64,000 nt of DNA. Source: Sphingomonas lacunae (GTDB lineage: Bacteria > Pseudomonadota > Alphaproteobacteria > Sphingomonadales > Sphingomonadaceae). Positions 10,986-19,741 of this stretch are shown piece after piece; position 1 is the stretch's first letter; the number at the start of each line of letters is the position of its first letter. The notes beneath the pieces are model-generated. The model had not been told where the DNA came from, did not search any database, and saw only the letters and a list, made by a program, of their open reading frames with translations. The stretch is from positions 2,294,001-2,358,000 of the forward strand of contig NZ_CP053015.1 of assembly GCF_012979535.1 (NCBI RefSeq), in the 5' to 3' direction. The translations under genes and the position numbers were made by a program.

Positions 10986-12617
10986 ATGACAACAATGACC
11001 AAAGCCGCCAAGGAGCTTTTGTTCGTCGCACTCGGCGGATCCGGTGAAATCGGCATGAATCTCAACCTCTATGGTTGCGATGGCAAATGGCTGATTGTCG
11101 ACATGGGCGTGACATTCGGTAACGCCGACTATCCCGGCATCGATATCATCATGCCGGACACGGCCTTTATCGAGGAGCGCCGCAAGGATCTCGTTGGCAT
11201 ATTGCTGACGCACGGGCACGAGGACCATATCGGCGCGGTCCCCTATCTCGCGGCCGACCTTGGCGTGCCGGTCTATGCCAACAAGTTCACGGCTGGACTG
11301 GTCTCCCGCAAGCTTGCCGAGGAACAACTTGAGCGGGAGGTGACGCTCAAGGTGGTTGATAACCATGCCGCTTTCCAGCTCGGTCCTTTCAACATCGAGT
11401 TGGTTCCGCTGGCGCACTCGATTCCCGACATGTGTGCAGCCGTTATTGAGACTCCCTATGGGCGAATATTCCACACAGGCGACTGGAAGCTGGATGACGA
11501 TCCCAGGCTCGGCTTGCCCCAGGCTGAGCAGGCTGTTCGTCCCCATGGCGACAAGGGCGTGCTGGCGCTTGTCTGTGACTCGACCAATGTGTTCAACGAC
11601 GAACCATCGGGGAGCGAAGGCAGTGTTCGCGAAGGATTGATGAATGTAGTAGGGGAAGCAAAGGGCAGAGTGGTGGTGACCACCTTTGCCTCCAATGCCG
11701 CCCGGCTCGAAACGCTGGGCGAAGTGGCAAGAGCGACCGGCCGCCAACTGGCCTTGGCTGGCCGCTCGCTCGACCGAATTCTGGAGGTAGCTCAGTCATC
11801 TGGCCATTTGCGGAATTTCCCGCCGTTGATCGATTGGGATTCGGCGATGCGTTTGCCCCGCAACAAGGTGATGATCATAGCCACTGGCGGCCAAGGTGAG
11901 CCGCGCGCGGCGCTGGCCCGAATCGCGGAAGACAATCATCCGATCAAACTCCAGGCTGGCGACAGGGTCATCTATTCGTCAAAACAGATCCCGGGCAATG
12001 AGATGGCTATTGGCAGAATCATGAACCGCCTCGCGGAAATGGGTGTGGAGACGATCACGGAAAAGCAGGCCCACATCCATGTCTCCGGGCATCCGGGACG
12101 ACCAGAACTTGCAGCAATGTATGAGTGGGTGAGGCCTGAGCTTCTTGTGCCAGTGCATGGCGAGATGCGGCACATGCTTGAACAGGCACGCTTTGCCACA
12201 GGCCAAGGAGTACCCAACACGTTGGTCCAAAAGAATGGCCAGCTGGTAAGGCTGGCTCCTGGTGAACCATCAATCATCGGAGAGGTATCGTCCGGGCGCC
12301 TCGTGCTCGACGGAGACATGATAACGCGAGCTGATGGCGGCGTGTTGAATGAACGACGCAGACTCTCCTCGACCGGTCATGTGGTCGTTGCAGTCGCTGA
12401 CGGTCGTGCGGATGTTGCTCAGCGTGGCCTGCCCATAGAAGCCGAAGATCAGGCGCGCTTTGTGGAAGAGGCATCCACTGCGGCGGAGGAGGCTGCCAAA
12501 GCGGCGCCCGTGTCTGGAGAGAAGCGTCGAGAAGCCATTCGACTGGCTGTCAGGCGCTGTGCTACCGACTGGACCGGCAAAAAGCCGCTCGTCGATGTCC
12601 TGCTGTTCGATCGATAG
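10986..12617 (+). CDS. rnj: Ribonuclease J
   Basis: Metallo-beta-lactamase/beta-CASP nuclease with endo- and 5'-3' exoribonuclease activity in RNA processing and decay. The zinc-binding motif H76-G-H78-E-D80-H81 is intact, followed by IPDMCAAVIETPYGRIFHTGDWK, beta-CASP motifs (IIATGGQGEPRAALARI) and HVSGHPGRPELAAMYEWVRPE. The 543 residues match alphaproteobacterial RNase J. It starts directly after the coaX stop. Confidence 0.95.
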   Translation: MTTMTKAAKELLFVALGGSGEIGMNLNLYGCDGKWLIVDMGVTFGNADYPGIDIIMPDTAFIEERRKDLVGILLTHGHEDHIGAVPYLAADLGVPVYANKFTAGLVSRKLAEEQLEREVTLKVVDNHAAFQLGPFNIELVPLAHSIPDMCAAVIETPYGRIFHTGDWKLDDDPRLGLPQAEQAVRPHGDKGVLALVCDSTNVFNDEPSGSEGSVREGLMNVVGEAKGRVVVTTFASNAARLETLGEVARATGRQLALAGRSLDRILEVAQSSGHLRNFPPLIDWDSAMRLPRNKVMIIATGGQGEPRAALARIAEDNHPIKLQAGDRVIYSSKQIPGNEMAIGRIMNRLAEMGVETITEKQAHIHVSGHPGRPELAAMYEWVRPELLVPVHGEMRHMLEQARFATGQGVPNTLVQKNGQLVRLAPGEPSIIGEVSSGRLVLDGDMITRADGGVLNERRRLSSTGHVVVAVADGRADVAQRGLPIEAEDQARFVEEASTAAEEAAKAAPVSGEKRREAIRLAVRRCATDWTGKKPLVDVLLFDR

Positions 12618-12628
12618 GGAGGCATGGA

Positions 12629-12907
12629 ATGTACTGGACCTCTGCTCTCGCAATATATGTGATCTTCTGGTTTTTCTGTCTGTTCCTGGTGCTGCCATTT
12701 CATGCCCGAAAGGCAGGGGAGCAGGATGCGTTGCCAGTGCCGGGGCAAGCAGATAGTGCCCCGGTTAGCTTCAACGCTGGCAAGGTAGCTTTGCAGACAA
12801 CTCTGGTCGCAGCTATTTTGTTTGGCACCTATTATGCGAATTACGTCCATGGCTGGATAACCCCGGACGATATCAATTTCTTTCCGGCACCACCAAGCGC
12901 CCGATAG
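12629..12907 (+). CDS. DUF1467 family small membrane protein
   Basis: A 92-residue protein with two hydrophobic segments (residues about 3-24 and 55-75) and the motif LPFHARKAGEQD just after the first helix, as in the DUF1467 family of alphaproteobacteria. Its function is unknown. It lies 11 bases after rnj behind a GGGAGGCATGGA ribosome site and probably ends this transcription unit. The convergent btuD gene ends only six bases beyond. Confidence 0.85.
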   Translation: MYWTSALAIYVIFWFFCLFLVLPFHARKAGEQDALPVPGQADSAPVSFNAGKVALQTTLVAAILFGTYYANYVHGWITPDDINFFPAPPSAR

Positions 12908-12913
12908 AGCGTA

Positions 12914-13681
12914 TCATCCAACGAGGACTGGTTGCGGCCATCCGCTATCATGGTTGACCGCAACCTCTACGCCAAATAACTCTCGGATTACGACCGGAGA
13001 GATGACGTCAACGGCGTTGCTATCGATGATGATCTCTCCCCCCTTCATGCCGATGATGCGGTCCGCGAACCGGGCGGCGAGTGCGAGATCGTGGAGGATA
13101 ACGAGAACGCTGGCACCTCGTTCCGTCATGTTTCGTAACAATTGCATCACGGACAACTGATGTCTTGGGTCGAGTGCTGCGACAGGTTCGTCGGCGAGGA
13201 GTACCGGGACATCACAGGCTAGCGCTCGGGCAATGTGGACCCGGGCCAGTTCCCCTCCTGACAAAGTCGTGATGGACCTGTTAACAAGATGGTCGAGGTC
13301 ACAGTCCGTCAAGGCCTTGTCGATGGCAGCAGCATCCGTGGGCGCTAGCTTCCAGGGAACAGCACCATGCGGAAAGCGGCCCAGTGCAACGGCGTCGCGC
13401 ACGCGGATGGGCCAGGCTATTGAGGGGGATTGCGGTAGCCAAGCCATGAGCTTCGCGCGCTCGGCGGGCTTGAGCCTCGCAATATCCTTACCATCAATCA
13501 AGCACCGCCCGTTCGTAACTGGAAGGTATCCAGCCACCGCACGCATTAGCGAAGACTTGCCCGCACCATTTTCGCCGATGATGATCACCAATTCGCCGGC
13601 AGACAGATTGAAGCTTGCCGCGCGGACCAGAGTGGCATGACCTGTCTTCACGGTAAGCGAACGGACCAGCACTTCAGCCAT
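12914..13681 (-). CDS. btuD: Cobalamin ABC transporter ATP-binding protein
   Basis: Cytoplasmic ATPase of the vitamin B12 importer. Walker A is GENGAGKSS (residues 36-44), the ABC signature LSGGE is at 140-144 and Walker B LLADEP at 161-166, in a 255-residue protein of normal length. It overlaps the end of btuC by eight bases and closes the riboswitch-controlled operon. The sequence alone cannot separate B12 from heme or siderophore specificity. That call rests on the upstream cobalamin riboswitch. Confidence 0.9.
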   Translation of the reverse strand: MAEVLVRSLTVKTGHATLVRAASFNLSAGELVIIIGENGAGKSSLMRAVAGYLPVTNGRCLIDGKDIARLKPAERAKLMAWLPQSPSIAWPIRVRDAVALGRFPHGAVPWKLAPTDAAAIDKALTDCDLDHLVNRSITTLSGGELARVHIARALACDVPVLLADEPVAALDPRHQLSVMQLLRNMTERGASVLVILHDLALAARFADRIIGMKGGEIIIDSNAVDVISPVVIRELFGVEVAVNHDSGWPQPVLVG

Positions 13682-14666
13682 GGCGGATGGACCCCATGCG
13701 CAAGGCGATGAGGGCGAAGAGAGGGGCGCCGATCAGCGCCGCCAATGTGCCAAGATGCAGCTCATTCCCCCAAGGTAGCAATCTCACAACCATGTCAGAG
13801 ACCAGCAACAATGAGGCGCCCGCAAGGGCCGAGGGCAGAATTGCGAGTCCGGCATCATGGCCCGACGCCTTGCGCACCATGTGCGGGGCAATGAGGCCAA
13901 CGAAGCCGATCATCCCGGCAATCGCTACAGCTCCGCCGGTCGCGATGCCTGTCCCGGCGATAACAAGAAGCCGCGTTCTCGCTAGATCAACACCCATGCC
14001 ATGGGCGGCTTCTTCACCGAGGGCTAGCGCGGAGAGATTGCGTCTGCCCCAGAGCAACAATGCGACACCCGACAGAATGAAGGGTGCGCCAAAGCCGATT
14101 TCATCCCAGTCACGATTGGCGACCGAGCCGGCAGTCCAATTGATCAGGTCCGAAAGGGAAAAGGGGTTGGGAGCCATATTGACGAGCAGCGCCATCATCG
14201 CCCCGGCAATGGCTGACATCGCAACGCCGATGAGGATCAGGCTGGCAATGCCGCGCAGGCGGAGGGCGGCTCCGGCCACAACGGACGTCGCGGCAATGGC
14301 GCCAACGAGGGAGGCGATCGGCACAAGCAAGGGAGAGGTCGCCGCAAGGCCAAAATAGACACAGCTGGTTGCAGCGAGCGCGGCGGTGGCGGAGACGCCC
14401 ATAACGCCCGGTTCGGCGAGCGGATTGCGCATCAGGCCCTGCATGGCAGTGCCGCTTGCACCCAGTGCACAGCCAGCAAGGGCCGCTGCGGTGGCACGGG
14501 GCAGACGTACGTCAAGCAGGATCGTCTGCACTGCGCCATTTGGTTGGCCGCCGAGCAGCGATAGCCATTCGCTAAGTGCGAAGCTGCTGGGACCGAGCGC
14601 CAGCGACATACCGGTGCACAGCAGCAGTAGCGCGCCGAGCCAAACCAAAAGTGGAGTTCGCATCAT
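13674..14666 (-). CDS. btuC: Cobalamin ABC transporter permease (FecCD family)
   Basis: Polytopic inner-membrane permease of about 330 residues in the BtuC/FecCD family. Visible family motifs are RLPRATAAALAGCALGASGTAMQGLMRNPLAEPGVMGVS in the N-terminal third and GMIGFVGLIAPHMVR near residue 250. The frame is open for 22 more codons upstream, but ATG at 14666 overlaps the btuF stop (ATGA) and directly precedes the first hydrophobic segment, so it is preferred. It works with BtuF and BtuD. Confidence 0.92.
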   Translation of the reverse strand: MMRTPLLVWLGALLLLCTGMSLALGPSSFALSEWLSLLGGQPNGAVQTILLDVRLPRATAAALAGCALGASGTAMQGLMRNPLAEPGVMGVSATAALAATSCVYFGLAATSPLLVPIASLVGAIAATSVVAGAALRLRGIASLILIGVAMSAIAGAMMALLVNMAPNPFSLSDLINWTAGSVANRDWDEIGFGAPFILSGVALLLWGRRNLSALALGEEAAHGMGVDLARTRLLVIAGTGIATGGAVAIAGMIGFVGLIAPHMVRKASGHDAGLAILPSALAGASLLLVSDMVVRLLPWGNELHLGTLAALIGAPLFALIALRMGSIRHG

Positions 14667-15538
14667 TGCCGCAACACTTGTCTGGCGCCGACCAAGCGGC
14701 GCAAGGCATTCCCTGCGAGCCAGTTTCCGCACGCAATCTCGCTGCCAGGGATGCTGACCTGTGGCACAGCGGCGATTGAGGCACGCAGTACCCGGTGAGA
14801 CGAGGACGACCAGCGATCCTGTTGATGCATTGGGCTGTCGTAGAAGCCGCGGACGACGAGGTCCGGCGGATGGCCAGCGAGCCTTTCAATCGGCAGGCGG
14901 TGCCAGCCGGGCCGAAGTTCATAGCTGCTGAGGCCGGCGGTAGCGATCAATCTGCCCACGAGGCTGTCCGGGCCGGTCGTGACATTACCGGGGGTCACAT
15001 ACAGCGCCGTCAGCGCCATGGGTCGCGCGGTTTCGGCGGCAGCGATGGCGGCGTCAAGATGCGCTACGCGGCGGGCCGCTACGTCGGGTGTACCGAGGAC
15101 GCCGCCGCTAGCAGTAATGGAGCGACGGATGGCGGGGATGTCGTCGGCATAGGGCAGGGTGAAAACAGGCACGCCGGCGCGGCGCAGCGCGGCCTCGATG
15201 CGTGGGCCGCCGCCATAGCTGCGGATGACGAGCGTCGGGCGCATGGCGAGGACGCGTTCGACGTCGGGGCGAACCCGCGGGAGGCCGCGGGAGAGCGGTT
15301 CGGAGAACAGCGGATCACTGGCAACTTCGGGCGAAACAGCAGCGATGCGGTGCCGTTCGACAAGGCCGAGGAGCATCTGGTCGGCACAATAATCGAGGCT
15401 GACGATCCGATCACCGCTAGGGGTAGCGGGGCCGGTCCCCGCCGCGACGGGGGGAGTGGGGGGAGGCGCGGCGGGGTGGCAGCTGGCGAGGGTGACCGCC
15501 GGCGCAAGATAGAGGGCGAGGTAGAGCGACCTTTTCAC
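14663..15538 (-). CDS. btuF: Cobalamin-binding periplasmic lipoprotein
   Basis: Substrate-binding component delivering B12 to BtuCD. It has a lipoprotein signal (MKRSLYLALYLAPAVTLASC, lipobox LASC), a Pro-rich linker, and a helical-backbone binding fold with RIVSLDYCADQMLLGL and PTLVIRSYGGGP. The GTG at 15538 overlaps the btuB stop as GTGA, with GAGGTGG just upstream. A GTG three codons earlier is the alternative. The 291-residue length fits the BtuF family. Confidence 0.88.
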   Translation of the reverse strand: MKRSLYLALYLAPAVTLASCHPAAPPPTPPVAAGTGPATPSGDRIVSLDYCADQMLLGLVERHRIAAVSPEVASDPLFSEPLSRGLPRVRPDVERVLAMRPTLVIRSYGGGPRIEAALRRAGVPVFTLPYADDIPAIRRSITASGGVLGTPDVAARRVAHLDAAIAAAETARPMALTALYVTPGNVTTGPDSLVGRLIATAGLSSYELRPGWHRLPIERLAGHPPDLVVRGFYDSPMHQQDRWSSSSHRVLRASIAAVPQVSIPGSEIACGNWLAGNALRRLVGARQVLRQ

Positions 15539-17580
15539 CCCCGCCACCTCACACCGATTGCAAACGTTCGTCCATAAGTACCGTAACCAAATACATTTTC
15601 GTAGCGCGCATCAAACAGATTATCGATTCTGCCATAGAGTTCGACATGCGCGCCAAAACGCACCGCCCCGCGCACCCCGGCGAGGGCATAGGCGGGCAGG
15701 CGGATGCTGTTGCCGGCATCGTCAAAACTGGCCCCGACCCAGCGCAGGTCAGCGCCCAGCGACCAGTCGGCAACACCATCAGCACCCGGCGGTGCATAAT
15801 CAAGCGAGAGCGTGCCGCTGTTGGCCGGACGTCGGGCAAGGCGATTGCCGCTGGTGAAGCGGCCCAGCGTTCGGTCCCGCGTCGCCACATGGGCATAGCC
15901 CAACGCGATGGTCATAGGCTCGCTGGCCCGCACGGTAGCACCCAGCTCAACCCCCTCTGCCCGCGCCCGCGCGATATTGGCATAGGTGCCAAAGGGCCGG
16001 GTGCCGGTGGCGCAGATGGCCGGCTGCCCCGTGCCCGAACATCCGACAAAATCAATCAGATCGTCACTGTCCCGGCGAAACAGCGTGAAGGACAGCACAT
16101 AACGGTTACCCGACAGGGCATAATCCACCCCGGCGTCATAGCTGCGGCTGCGTTCCGGGCGCAGCGACGGGTTGCCATAGGCGGCGGGATCGGGGGACAG
16201 CTGAAACAGGGTCGGCGCCTTGTACCCCTCGGCAAAGCTGGCGCGCAGTTTCCAGTCACCCGCCCCCGGCCGCCAACTGGCATTGGCGGCAAAGACGGTC
16301 GCGCCGCCAAAGTCGCGATGGTCGGACCGGCGCACGCCGCCGCCGAGATCGAGCCCGTCGGTCGGTTGCAGGCGCAGTTGTACCCAGCCGGCGCTGATCG
16401 CGGACGATTGCCGGTCGCCGCCAAAGGCGCTGGCAGTCGCCATGCGGCTGCGCTCATGCTCCACCCCGGCGATCAACCGCCACTGATCGCTGCGGGAGAG
16501 GGTGCCCGTCCAGCCGATCCGATCGGTCCGTCCGCGTGCCGCAAAACCGGGCGCAGTACCGGCGGCGGGATCAAAACTGTCGCGGTTGATGTCTGCCAGC
16601 GAGGCCGACAGGCCGTGGTCAAAGGCGATCTGCCCGCCGAAAGCACCATAATGGCGAACCTGCACGCTGGCGTAATTTTCCTGCGTTTCCTGATACTCCG
16701 CCGTGTCGCCAAAGGCATAGGCGGGCGGGGCATAGCCATCGAGCGCAAGCCGGCCCGAGGCGTGGACAAAGGCGGCGCTGAGTTCAACCGCGTCGAGATC
16801 GAGACTGGCACGGCCATTGGCGCTGAACTGGCGGAAACCGTCAGCCTCCCGCCCCGATGAGGCGGCGCTGATGCCATCGGTGCGCAGATAGCCGGCATGG
16901 CCACCCACGTGCAGCCGCCCCTGCCGCAGCCCGCCACCAAGGCCGATGCGCGCCAGACCATGCGAGCCACCCTCTGCCGAGGCGGTCAGCGCATCGCTGG
17001 CGCGGCCCAGCGTTTCGACCAGGACGACGCCACCAATAGCGTCGCTGCCCCAGGCGAGGCTGTTGGAGCCGTTGAGGATCTCCACCCGGGTGATCCCGGC
17101 GCTGGTCAGATTGCCAAAGTCAAAGCCGCCGCCGGGCGATGAGGGATCGCCGACGCGCACGCCGTCGATGATGACCAAAGTCTGCGTGGCATCGGCGCCG
17201 CGGATGCGCAGGCCGGTAAAGCTGCCCAACTGGCCGTTGCTGGTGGCGGTGACGCCGGGAATGCGGGTGAGGGCATCCGCGACGGTCAGCGCCTGTGTGC
17301 GGTCCAGATCCGCCCGGGTAATGACCGACACGGCAGCGGGGGCATCCGCGAGGTCGGACCTTTCCCCCCAGACGGTGAGGATCGACGGCAGACAGGGTTG
17401 GGCAGGGCAACTGTCCTGCCAGTCGATCAGGTCGATGGGATGGGATGAGTCCGCCGGGCTGGCTTCGTCGGGCACAGCGGCCTGTTGCGCCAGCGCGGGC
17501 GCGGCGAGTGCCAGCGCGACGGCGGTGAGGCTGGCCGCCGCAAAGGGACGGGGGGCAGCAAGGGAAACGTGGCTTTTCAT
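15535..17580 (-). CDS. btuB: TonB-dependent vitamin B12 receptor
   Basis: Outer-membrane barrel importing cobalamin with energy from TonB. It has a cleavable signal (start MKSHVSLAAPRPFAAASLTA, cleavage near ALAQ), then a plug domain with the TonB-box-like ILTVWGER, DALTRIPGVTATSNGQLG and LRIRGADATQTLVIIDGVRV, and a beta-barrel ending in an aromatic-rich strand (FAIGVRWRG). About 681 residues. The frame stays open upstream to 17712, but that extension reads into the riboswitch, so the ATG that begins the signal peptide is chosen. Confidence 0.93.
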   Translation of the reverse strand: MKSHVSLAAPRPFAAASLTAVALALAAPALAQQAAVPDEASPADSSHPIDLIDWQDSCPAQPCLPSILTVWGERSDLADAPAAVSVITRADLDRTQALTVADALTRIPGVTATSNGQLGSFTGLRIRGADATQTLVIIDGVRVGDPSSPGGGFDFGNLTSAGITRVEILNGSNSLAWGSDAIGGVVLVETLGRASDALTASAEGGSHGLARIGLGGGLRQGRLHVGGHAGYLRTDGISAASSGREADGFRQFSANGRASLDLDAVELSAAFVHASGRLALDGYAPPAYAFGDTAEYQETQENYASVQVRHYGAFGGQIAFDHGLSASLADINRDSFDPAAGTAPGFAARGRTDRIGWTGTLSRSDQWRLIAGVEHERSRMATASAFGGDRQSSAISAGWVQLRLQPTDGLDLGGGVRRSDHRDFGGATVFAANASWRPGAGDWKLRASFAEGYKAPTLFQLSPDPAAYGNPSLRPERSRSYDAGVDYALSGNRYVLSFTLFRRDSDDLIDFVGCSGTGQPAICATGTRPFGTYANIARARAEGVELGATVRASEPMTIALGYAHVATRDRTLGRFTSGNRLARRPANSGTLSLDYAPPGADGVADWSLGADLRWVGASFDDAGNSIRLPAYALAGVRGAVRFGAHVELYGRIDNLFDARYENVFGYGTYGRTFAIGVRWRG

Positions 17581-17680
17581 GACGGTTTTCGGGCTCCATA
17601 ACGACACAGACATGCCGTCATGCGAGGAAAACCCCGATCGCATTGGTACACCCCGCCCACGCGAAATACGGCGACACGAG

Positions 17681-17855
17681 GCAGGTCTCCTGGCTCGCCG
17701 GGTCAGCATCATCAGGCCGCCTTCCCAAGGCCGCCGGATGGCAGCCGCAGTGGCATATGGCCCATGACTCGCCGGTCACAGTTGCGGGGGCAGCGCCGGA
17801 TTTTCCTGACGGATCACCGACTTCCCTCTTCGCCCCCTGTTACGGGGGAACCTTG
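17681..17855 (-). promoter_or_regulatory. Cobalamin riboswitch
   Basis: On the minus strand this leader contains, in order, GGTTCCCCCGTAACAGGGGG, a GGGAAGTCGGTGA-like segment, the AATCCGGCGCTGCCCCCGCAACTGT core, a GCCACTGCGGCTGCC segment, and the 3' B12-box-like GCCAGGAGACCTGCC. The order and spacing match the adenosylcobalamin riboswitch class. It lies about 100 bases before the btuB start and should switch off btuB-F-C-D when cobalamin is abundant. Ends are placed by eye and may be off by 5-10 bases. Confidence 0.92.
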
Positions 17856-17861
17856 CGTCAC

Positions 17862-17903
17862 AAGGGGGCGGGTAGGGGATTTTGGGGTGGGGGGCAAGGG
17901 GGG
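17862..17903 (+). other. G-run tract (quadruplex-capable) between GHKL gene and riboswitch
   Basis: The plus strand holds G-runs of 5, 4, 4, 6 and 6 separated by short loops, so the minus-strand transcript is C-rich here. The tract sits directly after the TAA of the GHKL-HEPN-like gene and directly before the riboswitch. No classical hairpin-plus-T terminator is visible in the gap. The run lengths are seen directly; any quadruplex structure is inferred. Confidence 0.5.
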
Positions 17904-19508
17904 TTAGGCATCAGGAAATTTTAGGCCAAATAACCCCTTCAATACCGTTTCGATTGCTGATCGATAATCTGCAATTTGCTCATCTGTTACTGTTGCCGAC
18001 GCACGTTGATGAATAAAAGTATTTCTTATGTTGTAATAATAATTTATCTTATCGAGCAAAGACTGAGAGAATTTTACATGTTCATTGACTGCCTTTATGA
18101 CATCTGATCGACGTTGAAAGAGTCGCGCCAATTCAACTCCACCCCATTTATATGGAGGAAACAAATCAGTTCTAGTAACTATAAATTCTTTCAATGCAAT
18201 CTCAAAATTGCTATCAAGCAAAATAAGCGACGCGCGATTTTTAGATTGAAAATTTTGCTTGCTGATAATGTCTACAAGGCCAATTGATTCAATTAATCCA
18301 ATAGTCCAAGGCTTATCCTTCAATATGACTTCGTTATTTGTTTTTATTAATGCATAGGGAGACTGCCGCTTTGACATTGGTGGACGAGGTAAAACGGTTT
18401 TCCTGGTAGAAAGTGCAGAGCTAGGTTGAATTGTCTTCATCGATCCTGATGTATGAGATAGAATAAGCCCTTGCCAATCATGCTTCGTCCGGCGAGAGGC
18501 TTTCGTGAAATAAGATGTGAAATCAATTACACGATTTCTAATCTGAGCAAACGCAGGATGACTGAAATTAACATTGCTCTTACTGCTGTTCCAAGGCATC
18601 AAATTAGCTGGACCGTTGTATTCCACAATTACACGACACAACGATGCGTCCGGGTGGGGGACGCCAGCTTCCGAAGAAACGTAATAGCCTACTTCTCTAT
18701 GTTTCAATTCTTTTACAATTAACCGGTTGTTACAATAAACATAGACTCCATAATTCTCCATTTCAGCATCACGATCCGTTATTAGACCGCCTGTGATTTT
18801 AACATCAAGGAAGCCCTTGTGGACTGGTTCTATTTTAAACGAAGCGTAGTGAGGCAAAAAATCTTGCGGGTATGCCCAACTATTAAATACCTTAGGCAAT
18901 ATCTCTTCATCATTCAGGAAAATCGTGCAACCCTTTTCGCAAAACCAACTATAAGTCTCAGCCAAATGTTTGCGGATATCAATGATATCAGATTCGTAAA
19001 ATGGTTGCCGAAGCTTGCTGATGTCAACTGTGGTTGTTCCAGGAGGCAAGTCGGCTACCTGATATACATCAAGATCCCAATCTGGAGATTCTATCCACTC
19101 ATTAGAAATATCTACTTGAATGCTTTTATCACTGCCATGTCTAGTTTTAATTTCTACCAGCTCACCCAGCGCGATTCCTGCACGCTTGCCACCAACTCCA
19201 AAAATGCCAATTAGAGCGTCGCCGACATCATTCCGGCTGGCTCCGGGGGATATGAGCAATTCTACATTGTCTTCGGAAACTCCACCGGCATTGTCATTTA
19301 CCGAAATTAATTGCCGTTGAGCATCTAGCGTGACCCTAATTTCTAAAGGTTTCTCGGAGCCACAGGTGGTCCATAAATCGATTGCGTTATCGATTAACTC
19401 GCATAATCCGGTACGGATGTCATAATCACTGATAATTGATAGGAATAGACGCTTCTTCGGCGTCCCATCGACGGTCTTTAGCACTGATTTTCGCATGACC
19501 GACTTCAC
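17904..19508 (-). CDS. GHKL ATPase with C-terminal HEPN-like domain, putative conflict factor
   Basis: A 534-residue protein with an N-terminal Hsp90/MutL-type ATPase: N-box ELIDNAIDLW (E37, D40, N41), NDNAGGV (D72, G75, G76) and a glycine-rich lid GIFGVGGKRAGIALG (residues 101-115). A transducer-like region follows, ending near NSSKSNVNF, then a variable linker (about 345-400). Residues about 424-530 form a helical domain with ILLDSNFEIALKEF in its first helix and RNTFIH (R495 to H500) in a later one, the R-X4-H pattern of HEPN ribonucleases. The GTG start has GGGAG six bases upstream. Lines counted by hand are 33-38% GC, far below the neighbours, which points to recent transfer. The ATPase call is strong. 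The HEPN and defence calls are inference. Confidence 0.75.
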   Translation of the reverse strand: MKSVMRKSVLKTVDGTPKKRLFLSIISDYDIRTGLCELIDNAIDLWTTCGSEKPLEIRVTLDAQRQLISVNDNAGGVSEDNVELLISPGASRNDVGDALIGIFGVGGKRAGIALGELVEIKTRHGSDKSIQVDISNEWIESPDWDLDVYQVADLPPGTTTVDISKLRQPFYESDIIDIRKHLAETYSWFCEKGCTIFLNDEEILPKVFNSWAYPQDFLPHYASFKIEPVHKGFLDVKITGGLITDRDAEMENYGVYVYCNNRLIVKELKHREVGYYVSSEAGVPHPDASLCRVIVEYNGPANLMPWNSSKSNVNFSHPAFAQIRNRVIDFTSYFTKASRRTKHDWQGLILSHTSGSMKTIQPSSALSTRKTVLPRPPMSKRQSPYALIKTNNEVILKDKPWTIGLIESIGLVDIISKQNFQSKNRASLILLDSNFEIALKEFIVTRTDLFPPYKWGGVELARLFQRRSDVIKAVNEHVKFSQSLLDKINYYYNIRNTFIHQRASATVTDEQIADYRSAIETVLKGLFGLKFPDA

Positions 19509-19570
19509 TGCAATCTCCCAGCCCTCCGAATCTGACTCCAGAATAGCACTTACTGGAGAAATGTCATGAT

Positions 19571-19741
19571 ATGATAGACTATTTGGTTGTAGTTAAAGCC
19601 AGCGCGGTCAACGTGAGAATCGCTACCATTAAACCGCCAGGTGCAATTCGATACTCCGAACACAAATTCGCCCTATTTCGCCAAATGCTGTCTCGTGGAA
19701 TGTCGGAAGAAAGTTACGCCAGAGGTTCGCTGCTGTGTTAG
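19571..19741 (+). CDS. Small unrecognised open frame in the AT-rich island
   Basis: A 56-codon open frame starting at ATG 19571, divergent from the GHKL-HEPN-like gene. The product is basic and ends RGMSEESYARGSLLC. I do not recognise it. The nearest ribosome-site-like sequence (GGAG at 19554) is 13 bases upstream, which is far. It may be a real small gene, the remnant of a larger one, or chance. Confidence 0.2.
   Translation: MIDYLVVVKASAVNVRIATIKPPGAIRYSEHKFALFRQMLSRGMSEESYARGSLLC

Noticed and set aside
15646..16860. 404-codon open frame on the plus strand inside btuB
   Set aside because: It lies antisense to a clear TonB-dependent receptor and has the Arg/Gly/Ala-rich composition typical of antisense frames in GC-rich genes, with no recognisable motif.
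17581..17712. Upstream extension of the btuB reading frame by 44 codons
   Set aside because: The extra codons read through the 3' end of the cobalamin riboswitch and would hide the signal peptide. The ATG at 17580 begins a good signal sequence.
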